Part shown: one piece after another, positions 1-12,086 of the stretch
Layout: each line of letters opens with the position of its first letter
Position numbering within the stretch: position 1 is the first letter of the stretch
Assembly: GCA_027886175.1 (NCBI GenBank)
Contig: JAJNNQ010000075.1
Span: 8,163,001 to 8,227,000 of the forward strand
DNA from: Phylloscopus collybita
Taxonomy: Eukaryota; Chordata; Aves; Passeriformes; Phylloscopidae
Direction of reading: 5' to 3'
DNA length: 64,000 nt
The notes under the pieces: model-generated
The model's input: the letters and a program-made list of their open reading frames with translations, nothing else
Told to the model about the DNA's origin: nothing
Databases searched by the model: none
Position numbers and translations under genes: made by a program

Positions 1-145
1 CACCAAGCCTGACAGAGCTCAAAAAGAGTTTGGACAATGCTGTCAGGAATATGGTGTAATTCTTGGGGATGGCGCTGATAGAACCAGGAGTTGGACTTGA
101 TGATCCTTGTGGATCCCTTCCAATTCAGAATATTCTCTGATTTGA
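1..145 (+). mobile_element. CR1 LINE, 3' end (cut by window start)
   Basis: The stretch reads as a CR1 3' untranslated end: the 'accaagcctgacagagctcaa' block, then 'ggagttggacttgatgatc' and the terminal 'cccttccaattcagaatatt' before a degenerate ATTCT-type tail. CR1 is the dominant avian non-LTR retrotransposon and copies are usually 5' truncated. The element runs off the left edge, so its full length is unknown. It is non-coding here. Confidence 0.9.
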
Positions 146-406
146 ATTATAATTGCATTGCATATTTTTTGACACTTCCTCAGGGGGCTATGTAAGATCC
201 TTTGTACTTGTTGAGCCTTAGAACTGTTTTTATCTCATTTAGACAGCAGCAGTGTTAAGATTAAACTGACCTTTATGAAACTGACGTTCATTTCTTAACT
301 GTATATAAACTGTGTGCAAAGCAAACAAAAAAACCTCTTTTGTTATGCTTGCATGGAGATACCATGCTACCAAGCACTTTCACTTTCTTTCAGAACTTCT
401 TCTGAT
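146..406. other. Unassigned AT-rich sequence
   Basis: AT-rich sequence between two CR1 copies. I see no coding frame, repeat family or RNA gene in it. Confidence 0.5.
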
Positions 407-1180
407 TTACAGAATCACAGAATCAAATAGGTTGGAAAAGACCTCTGAGATCACTAAGTGATTCCCCTGACTGAACACCACCTGGTCAGATAGACCATGA
501 CACTCTGTGCCATGTCCAGCTGTTTCTTGCACACCTCCAGGGATGGTGACTCCACCACTTATCTCGACAGCCAGTTTCAATGCTTGAGAACACTCTCCTA
601 GTATCCAATCTAAACCTTCCCTGTTGCAATGTGAAGTCATTTCCTCTTGTTCTGTTTCTTGTTACCTGGGAGAAGAGACCGACCCCCACCTGAGTACAGC
701 CTCCTTTCAGGCAGTTGTAGAGAAGGATAAGGTCTCCCCTGATTCTCCTTTTCTCCAGGCTGAACACCCCCAGCTCTCTCCCTCATCTGTTTCTCACCAG
801 ATTGTGCTCCAGACCCTTCCCCAGCTCTGTTGCCTTGAGCACACTCCAGCCCCTCCATGTCTTTCTTGTCATGTCCCCAAAACTGGACACAGCTCTTGAG
901 ATGGGGTGTCACCAGTGCCCAGCACAGGGGGACAATCTCTTCCCTGGTCCTGCTGGTGACACTGCTGCTGATACAGACCAGGTGCCATTGGCCTTCTTGG
1001 CCACCTGGGCACACACTGGATCATGTTCAGGTGGCTGTGGAGCAGCATCCCAGGTCCTTTTCCTCTGGGCAGTTTCCCAGCCCCTCTGCCCCCAGCCTGG
1101 AGCACTGCAGGGGTTGCTGTGACTGAAATGCAGGACCTGGCAACAGATTTGCTTGGTGGGACTTGGTGCATCACATTAAC
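407..1180 (-). mobile_element. CR1 LINE, 3' part, inverted
   Basis: On the plus strand it opens with the reverse complement of the CR1 end ('cacagaatcaaataggttgg', 'aaaagacctctgagatcac') and continues through the typical reverse-complement blocks: 'tctccaggctgaacaccccc', the 'ctccagcccctccatgtctt' segment, and the 'ggccacctgggcacacactgg' type block. About 770 bp of the 3' portion is kept, so the 5' end is truncated. Small open frames inside are chance readings of the element, not genes. Confidence 0.9.
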
Positions 1181-2289
1181 AGTTTTAAGAGGATCTTGAT
1201 TCCTTTACTCTATGCTCCTGCCTGACTCCTCTTCATAGTCAAAAAATCTTAACGCAACTGCATGATGATGGGAAAAAACAAAAATCAAAACCAAAACACA
1301 AACAAAACAAACAGACAAAAAACACCCCCCACAAGTATGCAAAGTGTTTGGTTTGTTTTCCTCAGAAAAAAATACATCTATACCAAAAAAAAGAGAAAAG
1401 GAAAAAAGTAGCCACTTGCATCATGCTAAGTGGGTGGCACCACAAAATTGAAATTTACAGAGGTATAGGTAAAGAGTTTCCCTGATTTTATGGGAAAACA
1501 TAAGCCAGTATGTGCAAAACATTGAATATTGAAGGAAACGATGAGCAACTTTGGTACAATTTTAAGGAAAACTTAGCTTTGTCTACATGAAATGGGATTG
1601 TTTTGCAAATAAAAAATGTTGATAAGCTTTCAAAAAATGCAATATTGAATGTCAATGTAGACATTTTGCTTTGATCATTAAAAATGCAAACTGAATTTAA
1701 TCTCTGCACTGCAAGAATCTACCAGAGACTTAAAAAAATAAACCAAGTGTTTTGTTGAAGAAGGAACTGAGAAGCCTGACAGTACATTTGCTACCTGTGC
1801 CTGTGGTTCCTAGAAAAATCAGTCCATCTTTTTTCTTAAATTTTTGGGCAAGAATGAACTGGTATCCTTAGTGGTATCTTGGGTAAATGAATTAATTTTG
1901 CCTTATTGAAGACAATAGAGACAAAACCTGGAAACCACAAAAGCAGGGTCTCCCAGGATCACAAGGATGATGTGGCCACTGATGACTGATTCTGGAAGAG
2001 ATAACATGAGATATACACAGCTCAGTATTCTTGTAATTACTTAGCAATTACACAGATTTATTTAGAGCTCTGATTATTGAAATATACATAAAAATATGGG
2101 AAGGTTTAAATTCTATTTCCGTGCAAGCCTGAAAATTGAATCTCAGTGCAAGTAATTGCATAATGCCCAAGTGCAAAAATCCAAATAGCTATTCCAGTGT
2201 TCTAAAAAAGAAAATAAATTATTAAATGCAATTTCTCTTCTGAACTATAATTTATGTTATATATCAAATGAAAAGTAGAGAATATTTTA
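1181..2289. other. Unassigned; A/C-rich tract at about 1270-1340
   Basis: AT-rich sequence without a supported gene. Positions 1270-1340 are almost entirely A and C (CAAAA/ACAAAC-like), one of several such tracts in the window. Nothing else is recognised. Confidence 0.5.
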
Positions 2290-2502
2290 ATCATGTAGGC
2301 TTGAGATTTTGTAAAGGTATACAATTTTGAGAAAAATGTAAGATGTGAGAAGTATAGTGATAAATATTGGGCTACAATGATAGTAACATAGTGTATCCAA
2401 ACATATATATTTTTTTTTGTCTTTGGATTCCAGTAAGAATTACTGTTGAGTTCAACAAATCTGAAGATATGGAAAAATAATTGGAAAAAGTTTTGTATAA
2501 TT
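2290..2502 (-). repeat. Unnamed ancient dispersed repeat, copy 1 (inverted)
   Basis: The reverse complement aligns by eye along about 200 bp with 10990-11220. Shared words include 'ttccatatcttcag/ttccatatcctcag', 'atgtttggatacactatgtt/atgtttgggtacattatgtt' and 'caaaatctcaagcct' in both. Translated, both give FHI(F/L)R.VELN, then YVW(I/V)HYVTI, so the ancestor may have been coding, although copy 2 has stops. I do not recognise the family. Confidence 0.6.
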
Positions 2503-5500
2503 ATTAGAGAATATAGAAAAAAATTCAGATAATATAAATACGTTGTTATGTTTGAATTACCACTCTTTCTCTTCCTGCTCCCAAATCTTTTCACTTAACA
2601 CAATTTGGGCTCAGCTGGTGAATAAAAACTCATTTACTTTAGGGCTGTGTCTGAACTTCAGGCTTTGAGAATATTTCTGTCTAACATTGGTTTGGATGTC
2701 ACTGCTTTCAGCTGAGAATAAGGAACTCTGGCAATAGAATTAATGTAAAGCATATTTGGCTCATTAGGGGAAGCATGAATAATAGATCTGTTATCAATTA
2801 GCTGGTTTAATGAAGTACTCCATATGTCAAGGAACTGAAGAGTTTTCTATATTTGTACATCTTTACATCTACCTTCATGTTTGGGCTCAGGGTCCAAAGT
2901 ATTTTTAAGTCGGCCTTTTCTCTTTCCTTTAGCCAATCTCTCAGAAATTCTGCTTTTTTTTTTTTTTAATTAGGGATAAAGCTGTAGTCCTTTAGAATGC
3001 CAAAGGACATGTAGATTTTGTTTTAAATACTTTCAGAGGAATTAATTTTCAGTGGGAGTCCAAGGCCTTGAAAAAATATCAGTAATTTCTGAAGACTTAG
3101 AATTTATTGACAAAAATCTCAAATACTGTTTTAATTCTAGGGCATTTACATTTCAAAAAGGAGGAAATGAGGTACTGAGAGGCTGAGGCCATGAAGCCTT
3201 CTGAAATAAAATATTTTCAGTAAAAGATTGGCTGTTTGGGGGAGAAATAATTTCAGAGTGTGAAAACAGAATCTTTTAATCATAAAATTGAAACTGGGAT
3301 AACTACATGCCATCTCAATTCATAATGGCAAACCATTTTAAGGAGGTATTGTCTGAAATATTTCCTTTAGGTGGCAGAATACTTTCACAAAATATACCAG
3401 ACCTGAAGCAACACACTTCATGAATCTGGGGCAGAAGGTACCAGTATGCAGCAGTGACTTTGTTGGTTCACTGTGCACATCAGTGTTGTGACTCAGGACA
3501 AAATAAATGAATAACAGTGAGCACCTCACTAAATTTCATTCATGGACTTGATACCTCTTCGAATAAATTTTATTTGTGCTTATTAATAAACTGAGACTGA
3601 AAAGAAACCTTATTTCTTCCTGCAGTTGCCTGTTGGGTTGTTACGCTGGAGGTGGAGCCATATTCTTCCAGGTGCACAGTGATAAGCACAAGAGGCAAGG
3701 CAAAGAAATTGCATTTTTCATTAGTTATAAGGAAAAAGGAATCTTCATAAAAGGAATGCTCAGACACTGAAACAGTGGTGACCAGAGAGGCTGAGGAACT
3801 TCCTTCTATGGAAATTCTGTATCCATATAGGCTGCCTGAAAACAGGGCTTTCTTTTCTATCTTTTGTGGACTTCTCAAAAACAGTCAGTGAATTTTAGGG
3901 GAAATGAAGATTGCAGACTGAAAACAACTGGAACAGACTGAATTGGCCATTCAGTTCTTTACCATAGCTTGTAGCTGCTTCTGTCTGGATAACACAGCTA
4001 TAAAAGGCTGATTGCTTCTGAAATAGTATATTTATTTTACTGTGATGTATTTAGGAAACCAGCTCCTAAAGACAATACAAAAAGTATCTTTTATACCATC
4101 AATAACACATGAATTCTACAGAGGCATACTCAGAAGGAAGTAGTTAACAGGTTTATTTTCACTACTCCATAAAGAAACTGTTAAAGTATTTCTGTCTTCA
4201 ACAGCCTCCAGTGGTGGCACATGGCTTCATGGACTGATTCAAAAATGCCTCCCTTACTGTGCTCACACTGTGCTGCTGGTGAGAGCTGTAGATACAGAAG
4301 GCTTCAGCCACTTTGACACTCCACAAGTTCAGACAAATCTCACAGCCCCAGATGGCTGCAAATTTTGTTTTAAGTTAATGACGAATATTTTCAGGAGAGA
4401 AAGTGTGTCATAGGATCCTAAGAGCATTGGTGTGCTGGATGTTTAAAAATGCTCCGGGGAACTTGTTCATCCAGTCTCAGGAGACTTTTGCAACTTATGC
4501 AAAATATGACAGCGTTTGAAAATGGATTCTGAACTGACAAATTTTGTCAGTTTTCTCAAACAGGACTAAGATCTTACTGGTGGAAATCCCTTCTCTTTGG
4601 TTGACCATCAGTCAACCAAAGTATCAGTCTGACATCTCTGATTCTTCTTAGAATGCTACTGCTGCCTCCCTCCCTCCATCCCTGTTCTTCCTTCCCATAA
4701 GAAGGGGAGTAAAAGGGCCTGTATGGCCAAGAGCTGCATTACTTAAACCAACTCTGGCAATCAGTGTGATCACTGCTACTGGAAGAGAAGCATAAAGCCT
4801 TTCTGCTATGTGTTTGAAAGCTGGTACTAGCAAATAAATCACTGGGTTTTTTTAACCTTTCTGATCATACATGAAGCTGAATTTCTTTTGATAGACAACC
4901 TTATGAAAAATTTTGAAAGTGTCCTCTATTCTATTCTGATGAGACCTCTTTTTTTTTTTTTTTTGGTCATTAAGGTTCTTCATAAGTCAAGACAGATCCA
5001 GTATATTAAAGATTAAGATGGATGATGGCACATCTTGATTAAAAACCTTTTTCTGCAACAGTAAAGTCTTGCCCTTGCGCTCAAGAGACTGAGAATGATG
5101 AGCCAACCAGATGCCAAGTGGAAGCATCATCAGCCTGTAGAGGTCAGACTCACCTCTGACTGTATTTGAAATATACTGCAGAAAACAACTTCGGGGAATT
5201 TTACTGGAAGCCATAAGTCTTTATAAAGCTCCAGCTAAAACATGTCCCTTCCTTGCCCTTTTGCTTGACTGATAGACCCGGCTCGGTGTGATCTGAATGT
5301 TTAGTACATCTGCTAACACTCTCTAACAAAAAAAAAAAATGTTGATGGGTTTCTTGATTTCATGGTATTTTATGCTCTTAAATGTGTGACATGTAATGAA
5401 ACAGATATTTCAGATGAAGATACTAGAAGAAATGTCAAACATTATCGTGTTGAGTCTGCTGCTATAAAATACATTTGATTTTTTTTTTCTCCTTGGTAAT

Positions 5501-8500
5501 TTTCATCTAACCTTGTTTAGCTCATAGTTGGAGGTTTAACAGTCCTCAATTAACACATCTTGCATTTGTTACTATTGAACCTGATCCAATTTCTATTACA
5601 CTATTACTTTAGATCATCTAATTTCATGAAATTGCTAACTTACACTGTTGACAATGTCTCTCATTTTGACCTTCTCAGCATCACCTACTCTCTTCTATTA
5701 CTAAATTATAAATGAAGCTGTTGTTGAGGTACTCAGTGGTGGTGTTGATTCTGTGTTCAGACTCCCTTTATCCTGATGCTTCAACATGACCCTCTATCAC
5801 CTTCCTTTAAGTTCTTAAGAGCTCTAACATTTAGATCCCCGTCTTTTCCAATGTAGCTAAATATTCTCGAAATAATACATTAAAAGCTTTTTACAAAAGC
5901 TGCAGCTATTCCAAGTGATACATATAATTTTATTAATATTTTAGGTCTTCTCTATAAGTTCCCCAGAAATTCTAAATTGGGTGTGTTCTGATTCAAGCAC
6001 AGAATACCAATATGGGATTTCCTCACCCAATTGAAGATTCTGGGATCTCTCTGTAGTTAACAGATTAGCAGGTGATATAAATAAAATTAACAAATCCTCC
6101 TTCAGGACTATACAAATAGATCTCTGCTTCTAATAAGGGAACCATTGTTGGTTTAGATGCCTACTGTTAGAGATACAAATTTATTATGATGATTCTTATT
6201 GCAGCTTCCCTAAGAATAAACCTTATTTATTTAGTATTTCACAATATAAAAGTAATCTAGATTTAAATGTTATTGGCATTCATTGCCAAAAGAAAACCAG
6301 TCCACTCCCCACAACCTATGCATTGTACAGACCACTTATTTAACTGTTTTTTCCCCTCCTTGTTTGTTCAGACACTGGGGGTTTAGAGTCTAGGAGCATA
6401 AAAATGCTGCAGCTTATCTTTGAACAGAGGATTGATTGAGAGAAAGAGCAGTGATTGCTTGATTCAGTTAGCAGCATTTGGTGTTAGGTATTCGGTATAT
6501 TGTAGAGAGGTCAGTTGCATAAACCAGAGTGGTGTTTCTTCAGGGGTATACAGGGATTTATAATTCTTTTTAAAAAGATCAACAGGCAGTTGAAGTTCTG
6601 TCACCTTGACCATGACAAAGTACTTCAGCTGTTAGAAGAGGTCTCATTCTCTGTCTTTGCTGTCCCTGCTCTGTCTAGAATCTGAACAGTCCTAGAAGTA
6701 GCACTTGGACTTGGGGAGGATTTCCAGCAGAGGTAGCTCCTATTATGTCCTTGTACTCTTGGCCTTGGTGTAAACAGGACACTTGAGAAACCACAGAGTG
6801 GAGGAGGCAGGGATGTGTCAAGCACCACCTGGATCTGCTCCCTGATGAAGTCACAGAGGCAGGAGAGCTACCACTTGTATTTGGGCATTTTCAAATAAAG
6901 AGCTGGGACTAGTCTGCAGGTAAGGGAGAAACTGTCATTGTTTGAACAAGAGAAATAACAGAAACAGAAGAAAAGTTGGGGGATTCAGCCGGAAAAAAAT
7001 GTTTTTTGCAAAGCACACAGGCCTCAGCTGCATTCTGCTGTCTGTGTTGAAACCTGGCAGCCAGAAATTTTGATAAACTAAGGATATGTGCTGGCTTTGG
7101 GCTGAAGTTCAGGACTATCCTCTTTATTGTAACTGCCATGTCAAGAGGATTTTCTACCTGATATTAAGCATTTCCAGATGTGGAGTCTTCTAATCCTCTA
7201 AGATACAATTAATTAACTGTCATGTGATTAAAAAAAATCTTCACGGCAGGCAAAAGTCTCTTCTGAGGAAGTCTGAGTGTCTCAATTCTGACATATGATC
7301 ACTTTGGAGGCTGAAAGTTATTTAACGTTAAATCTTTATTAATAAAGCTGTTCTACCTGAAAAATAAAGGCTTCCAACTTGCATCCTAAGCACATTAGCA
7401 AGCATTCACTTGCTGCTCATAATTACATTGAATAATGTGATTACCATGTGAATTGATGCAGTTTTATGATGCAATGATTTGCAATAAATAATCTCCAAGT
7501 GCTTTTCAATCCCAAGATTAAAATCTGATCTTTTATAACACATTAATTCCACTACACTTGTGCAATGTCTTTAAGGAACTATACACCAGTACAAAAAATA
7601 ATTAACACACAGGCACTTGAACAGTTTCTACACAATGTAAAATCTGTTGAAGTAATCCTGTCAATGATTTCAGTAGAAGTCTGGAATTCTATTCTTTTGC
7701 TCTCACATATTTATTAAAATTGTTACATTACTTTTGTCTGTAATCTGCAAAGTGTAAGAAAAATTGTTGGTTGTCTTTTGTTTCTGACATATGCAGTTGT
7801 AACTCTCTGTCCCAATAGCACCATTTTTTCATGTTTAAGAACATGGCAGTCTGGATTCGGGAGGAACAGGGCCTTAAGAATGCATGGGATGAGAAACTCA
7901 AAGCAGTTCTGAATCCTTTTGTGTTTGCTCAACATAATATTTGAAAATATTCAAAAGCCATTAACTTCAAATGGCATTGGGATCTGAGCCAGTTACTGGT
8001 ATCTCTGGTTTTACTTCAGATGGCATCCTGAATCAGGATCCAAATCAGTTACTAATATTTTTTATGCACAAACACAGGTAACATTGCAGCTGGGCTAGAA
8101 TCTTCCTAGGTAAAATCCTAACTGTGTCACTGAAATTACACAAGGGATGAATCAAACTTTAATGTAGTGATTATCTAACCAAATGTAGCATTTAGTACTT
8201 GCACTTTACATTAAGTATTATGAAAACCTTTCATTTAGAATTATTTAGTAAGAACACAATGATTCATAGGTGACACAAAATAGACAGGTTAGTCAAACCT
8301 AGAGATTGAAAGAAACAACAAAAATTCAAATAAGCTGTTACAGCAATCAAGAAAATGCTGGTTATAACCAACTGTTGCTAGATGTAAAGTAGTGCAGAAT
8401 ACAGTAATAAAATTCATCTAGTTATATACTAAATTGACACAAAAATTCAGTAGAAAGCCTTAAGCAAAGAATGTGAACATCATTACTTTGCTATATAATA

Positions 8501-9431
8501 AGTGACCTAATTTTGAATGGAGTATGTTGTTCTTCATCTCCTTTTAAGGAGGATATTGTAGCACAGTTAGAGGACCTGAGAAGTGCTGACAAAGTTCCAA
8601 TAATCTGGAATAAATATCAAACTAAAGAAGAAGTGAAAACCACAGGGTTGTTTATTATGGAATGGCAGTAAGTAAATTAAGTCATAAGACAAAATGTACA
8701 CATATTGTATAATCTGGAAAAGGTCAGACAAGGAATTCTGTTTCCCTTCTTTCATAGCAAACGTATGTTAAGGCGTTAAATGAAGTTGAAATGTGATGAA
8801 CTGAAAATTGCAAAGAGGCAATAGATTCCATTTCATACTGCAATTATCTGATAGAATCCTTTGCTGCAGGAGGCAGTTTTAGGCTGGAAGTAAAGAGGAT
8901 TTAGAAAAGGACTGGTAACAATTTCGTCTACAAAAACCATCCCTCATTACAATTACAGCACAGACTTAGAGGAAAGTAAATCTCTTGCTTCCAGCCCCGA
9001 GTTAATCTTTGAATGGTAATCTGATCGTTGGGTTATTATGCCATACATTCAGCTGCTGCAAGTTTCTCATAAACTTCCCCAACCTTGTGCAGTTTGACAC
9101 AAGATATCAGAACAGAGCAATCCTACTACAATTTAGTATGGCTTTTCTCATGCTTTTAATACCAGTAATGTCTAGTGAATCTGAAAGCCAGATCTAGGAA
9201 GTAAGAAGGATTTTTGATTAAAATTCTCAGCAAAGCCAATTTTTTACACTGAGTTTATAAACATTTAGATAGTAAAGTATCCCAGTGCCCCTATCTAGTT
9301 TCTGAAGTATTCAGAATAGTACTGTATTTTTATTTAAACTCTAGCCTACACCATCTACATCCAATCTGCAGCTGCTTAGCTATTCAAAACAAAATCCTTT
9401 CTTTATTGCTCAGGATACGCAGTGAATTCTG

Positions 9432-9432
<1 letters not shown>
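2503..9432. other. Long unassigned stretch
   Basis: Mostly AT-rich DNA with no CR1, LTR or gene that I can identify. There are short homopolymer runs (T runs near 2952 and 4950) and two perfect hairpins, near 4532-4552 and 4595-4621. Open frames are short (102 codons or fewer) and resemble no family I know. Confidence 0.5.
4595..4621. repeat. Perfect 11-bp inverted repeat with 5-nt loop
   Basis: CTTTGGTTGAC, loop CATCA, then GTCAACCAAAG. A second perfect 9-bp hairpin (AACTGACAA / TTGTCAGTT, loop of 3) lies 43 bp upstream, at 4532-4552. No terminator or RNA-gene role is implied. These are simply strong potential stems. Confidence 0.8.

Positions 9433-9476
<44 letters not shown>
9433..9476. 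repeat. (TA)n microsatellite
   Basis: About 21 uninterrupted TA units, followed by a few further TA-rich bases. Simple sequence repeat and likely length-variable. A small open frame across it is an artefact. Confidence 0.97.
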
Positions 9477-9477
<1 letters not shown>

Positions 9478-9704
9478 TATATATATCCTTGAGCACATTT
9501 AGTTTTAACACAGAAAAAGATGGCATGAGCATAATCACATACATAATAACTGTTTTTCTAGATGGCTTGATGGACTGTGCTCTTTGAACAAAGACAAGTT
9601 TGGTAAAGCATTTTTCAGTGCTATCCCACCAATAGACAGACACAACCTCACAAGTTTTCATACAGTATGAAACTAATTAGAATCTGTATCTCTGCCATCT
9701 TAAT

Positions 9705-9720
9705 GTCTTGTCTCTCAGCC
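9705..9720 (-). mobile_element. CR1 fragment left of LTR insertion
   Basis: The last bases before the LTR, 'gtctctcagcc', continue in register with the CR1 sequence that resumes at 10394 (CR1 minus strand has '..ctctcagcc' then 'tttcttcataggag'). Only about 15 bp is convincing. Further left the match fades. Confidence 0.5.
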
Positions 9721-10393
9721 TGTCTCGGGGTCTCTGCTTGCCCGAGAATGAGGGATGGGCACTGCCCCTGGTCCTTCGGGAAGCCCCGAGCCGCCCACAG
9801 AAAAGACGAGGAGTCTTCAGATGTTCTTTTTCTGGGTTTTCCTCCTTGTTTATTTTATCTTATCTTTACAATTCTCTCTGAGCTCTGCCAAGGTCTGGAC
9901 AGCACGGGCAACAGGCGACGACTGCCCCGCCTGCCCACAGCTCGTCATCTTATATACAGATAATTACGTGCACATTATTTACAATTGTGACCCAATGCAT
10001 ACACTTGACACTAAACAGGTATTTTCTACTTTAACCCAATCCCTCTAAATCTACTTCATGTCGTCACCACTGTGCAAGATGGAGACAAAGAAGAAGGAGA
10101 AGACTCTAGGGTAACACCCAGAATCCTCCATCTTGTCTCTGGTCCTTCTTATCTTGAAACCCCTAACGTGAAAATATTAATACTTTCTACTACTTTCAAG
10201 GGCTTGCAATTCTTCCCATAGTGTTGGTAATCTTTCCCATGGACTATAATCGAGACCCCTGCCTGTCTGGGGTCCATGCCAGGGTCTGTAACCCCCCTGT
10301 ACATATCTCCGACCCCCCTGTACAGGTTTTAAACCCCCCTGTACAGGTTTCTGCTTGTCCAGGGTTTCCAGAGGAATACCCTGGACTCCTACA
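9721..10393 (-). mobile_element. Solo LTR, minus strand, ERV1-like (LTR-E)
   Basis: A 673-bp element. Read on the minus strand it begins TGTAGGAGTCC and ends CCCCGAGACA. It is flanked by a 4-bp duplication, AGCC (9717-9720 and 10394-10397). A TATA-like TATATAAG lies at about 9949-9957 (complement) and the AATAAA signal at about 9850-9855 (complement), in the right order for U3-R-U5. Near its 5' end it carries three copies of a unit with the core CCCCCCTGTACA(GG) (10285-10350). No internal retroviral sequence accompanies it. A 4-bp duplication is the usual mark of gammaretrovirus-like (ERV1) elements; class assignment is inference. Confidence 0.85.
10285..10350. repeat. Three-copy short tandem repeat inside LTR-E
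   Basis: The core 'acccccctgtaca' recurs three times at about 23-25 bp spacing within the U3 region of the minus-strand LTR. Tandem repeats in U3 are often enhancer repeats, but no function is shown here. Confidence 0.8.
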
Positions 10394-10629
10394 AGCCTGT
10401 TTCCTTAGGAGAAGTTCTTCAGTCCTCTGATCATCTTTGTGACCGTCTGGACACACTCCAACAGGCCCATGTTCTTTTTATATTGTGAGCCCTAGAATAC
10501 AATGCAGGACTCCAGGTGGGGTCTCATAAGAGCAGAATATAGGGGGAGAATATATATAATATATATATATATTATATATATATATATATATCTCAACCTG
10601 CTGTCACTGGGGCTTTTGAAGCAGCCCAG
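10394..10629 (-). mobile_element. CR1 LINE, middle fragment between two LTRs
   Basis: Typical minus-strand CR1: 'cctctgatcatctttgtgac', 'actccaacaggcccatgttc', 'tgcaggactccaggtggggt', 'ctcataagagcagaatatag'. A TA-rich expansion (about 10549-10591) has grown inside it, where other CR1s read 'gagaatcacct'. The fragment ends in GCCCAG, duplicated on the far side of the next LTR. Confidence 0.9.
10549..10591. repeat. (TA)n microsatellite within CR1
   Basis: Imperfect TA array interrupted by AATATA/TTATAT. It lies within CR1 sequence and so arose after CR1 insertion. Confidence 0.95.
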
Positions 10630-10930
10630 TGTAGCCACGGTTTGTGCCTGCCATAATTTGGTTTCTAGAAATTCTGTTCCCAGGACAGAACTGCTAAGCA
10701 AGGTCATGCTATTTGTAAGCTGAGATGTTTACCACACGCTTTCCCATGGGAGGGACTTCGTGTGATAGTCTCTTCAAGTGACCAATGGTTCCAGGGGTCC
10801 CCACCTCTAAGGTGGGTGCTTTGTGAAAAGGTATAAAATAGGTTTGGACAATAAACCGTGGGCTCCTCCTGTGAGGGGTCCCAGCCTTCTGAATGGACTC
10901 GCGTCTCCTCCTTGGTGTCCAGCAGCCACA
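10630..10930 (+). mobile_element. Solo LTR, ERVK-like (LTR-A)
   Basis: A 301-bp LTR starting TGTAGCCACGG and ending CAGCCACA, flanked by a perfect 6-bp duplication, GCCCAG (10624-10629 and 10931-10936). The surrounding CR1 rejoins exactly across it. A TATA box, TATAAAAT, lies at 10832 and AATAAA at 10850. It is clearly related to the LTR at 36614-36910 (shared 'tgtagc..ggtt.gtgcctg', 'ggagggacttc', 'gaccaatg', TATA to AATAAA layout). A 6-bp duplication suits beta/ERVK-type integrases; the class is inference. Confidence 0.9.
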
Positions 10931-11005
10931 GCCCAGGACAGAGTTGGCTTCCTGGGCTGCAAGAACACGCTGCCACATCATGTCGACCTATTATCTAACA
11001 ACTTT
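10931..11005 (-). mobile_element. CR1 fragment right of LTR-A
   Basis: 'gcccaggacagagttggctt' followed by 'cctgggctgcaagaacacgc' is the direct continuation of the CR1 interrupted at 10629. The right boundary blurs into the unnamed repeat that follows. Confidence 0.85.
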
Positions 11006-11220
11006 CCATAATTATGCTTTCCATATCCTCAGAGTGGTTGAATTAAATAATAGTCGTTACTGGAGTTCAGTGATCACGTAACTGTATGTTTGGGTACATT
11101 ATGTTACCATCACTACAGTGTAAAATCTATTGCTCATTTCTTGATGTTTTATACAATGCTCATTTCTTATTTTTGTCCATTTTGCATTCATTTGCAAAAT
11201 CTCAAGCCTCTGTGCTTAAA
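10990..11220 (+). repeat. Unnamed ancient dispersed repeat, copy 2
   Basis: The inverted partner of 2290-2502. The alignment runs from about 'attat.taacaactttcc' to 'caaaatctcaagcct'. The conceptual reading frame seen in copy 1 is interrupted here by stop codons. The family is not recognised. Confidence 0.6.
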
Positions 11221-12086
11221 ACACCTGGATTGTCTAATGTTCTCTTGCAAGACATTTTAAAGAGGACAGCTGATAGCAAATACATTGCAGAGTCTCAAGA
11301 GTACCTGAATTTGTCTTGCAGATCCAAGTCAGCAGAGGGATAGAAGTCCCTCCAAGTCTGTGTGCTGCAAAGGCCTGGACTCTTCAGATAACTCTTCATT
11401 TGCTTAGGAACTAATTAAAGAACAAACTCTTTTTGTCATTCTGTTCCGTTACCAGCTTTTTGCTTTGATTGTTTGTTTTATAAATAAACTAAAATTGTGT
11501 TTGTCTTCTGTTTTGGATAGTCCAATCCATATTTACCCACTAGCACAGAGGATTAAGCAGCTGTATTGCTACAGTAAAGCTGAATTAGACAATCATTGAT
11601 CCATATGGTTGATTTACAATAGAAATTAATAGGAACATTTCCTTGAATCAAATTATTTCTTGATAAGAGTGCTCAGTCAATAAGTGACTCTTGCAATATC
11701 ACTCTAATGACAAACATTCACTTTTCCTTAATCCTCTAAGTGTCAGCCTACAGCAGAAACCCTTGAAATATCTTACATTGTGATAAGTGTAATTTGTTTC
11801 ACTTTAGGATTTAAAATGCTGCTTCTTTGAAGTGGAGGTCTAGTCTGACTAGTCAACTTGCAAAAGTGACAACACAGGTTTTAGTGAGATGACTCAGTGA
11901 GTTCCAGATTGTGTTCATTGCATCACTAAATAAATGTCCCTGTGCAAGTGGGATGTGTTACAACTCACACATTGGTGCCTTGCAATGTTGCTGCTGGAGA
12001 TGGCCAGCTAGTTGTGGGAATTTTCTTATGCAGGAGGGTTTCTTGCTTTAGTTTATGAATATAAATATGAACTTTGTTTCTTTACC
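11221..12086. other. Unassigned AT-rich sequence
   Basis: No gene or known repeat recognised between the unnamed repeat and the next CR1. Confidence 0.5.
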
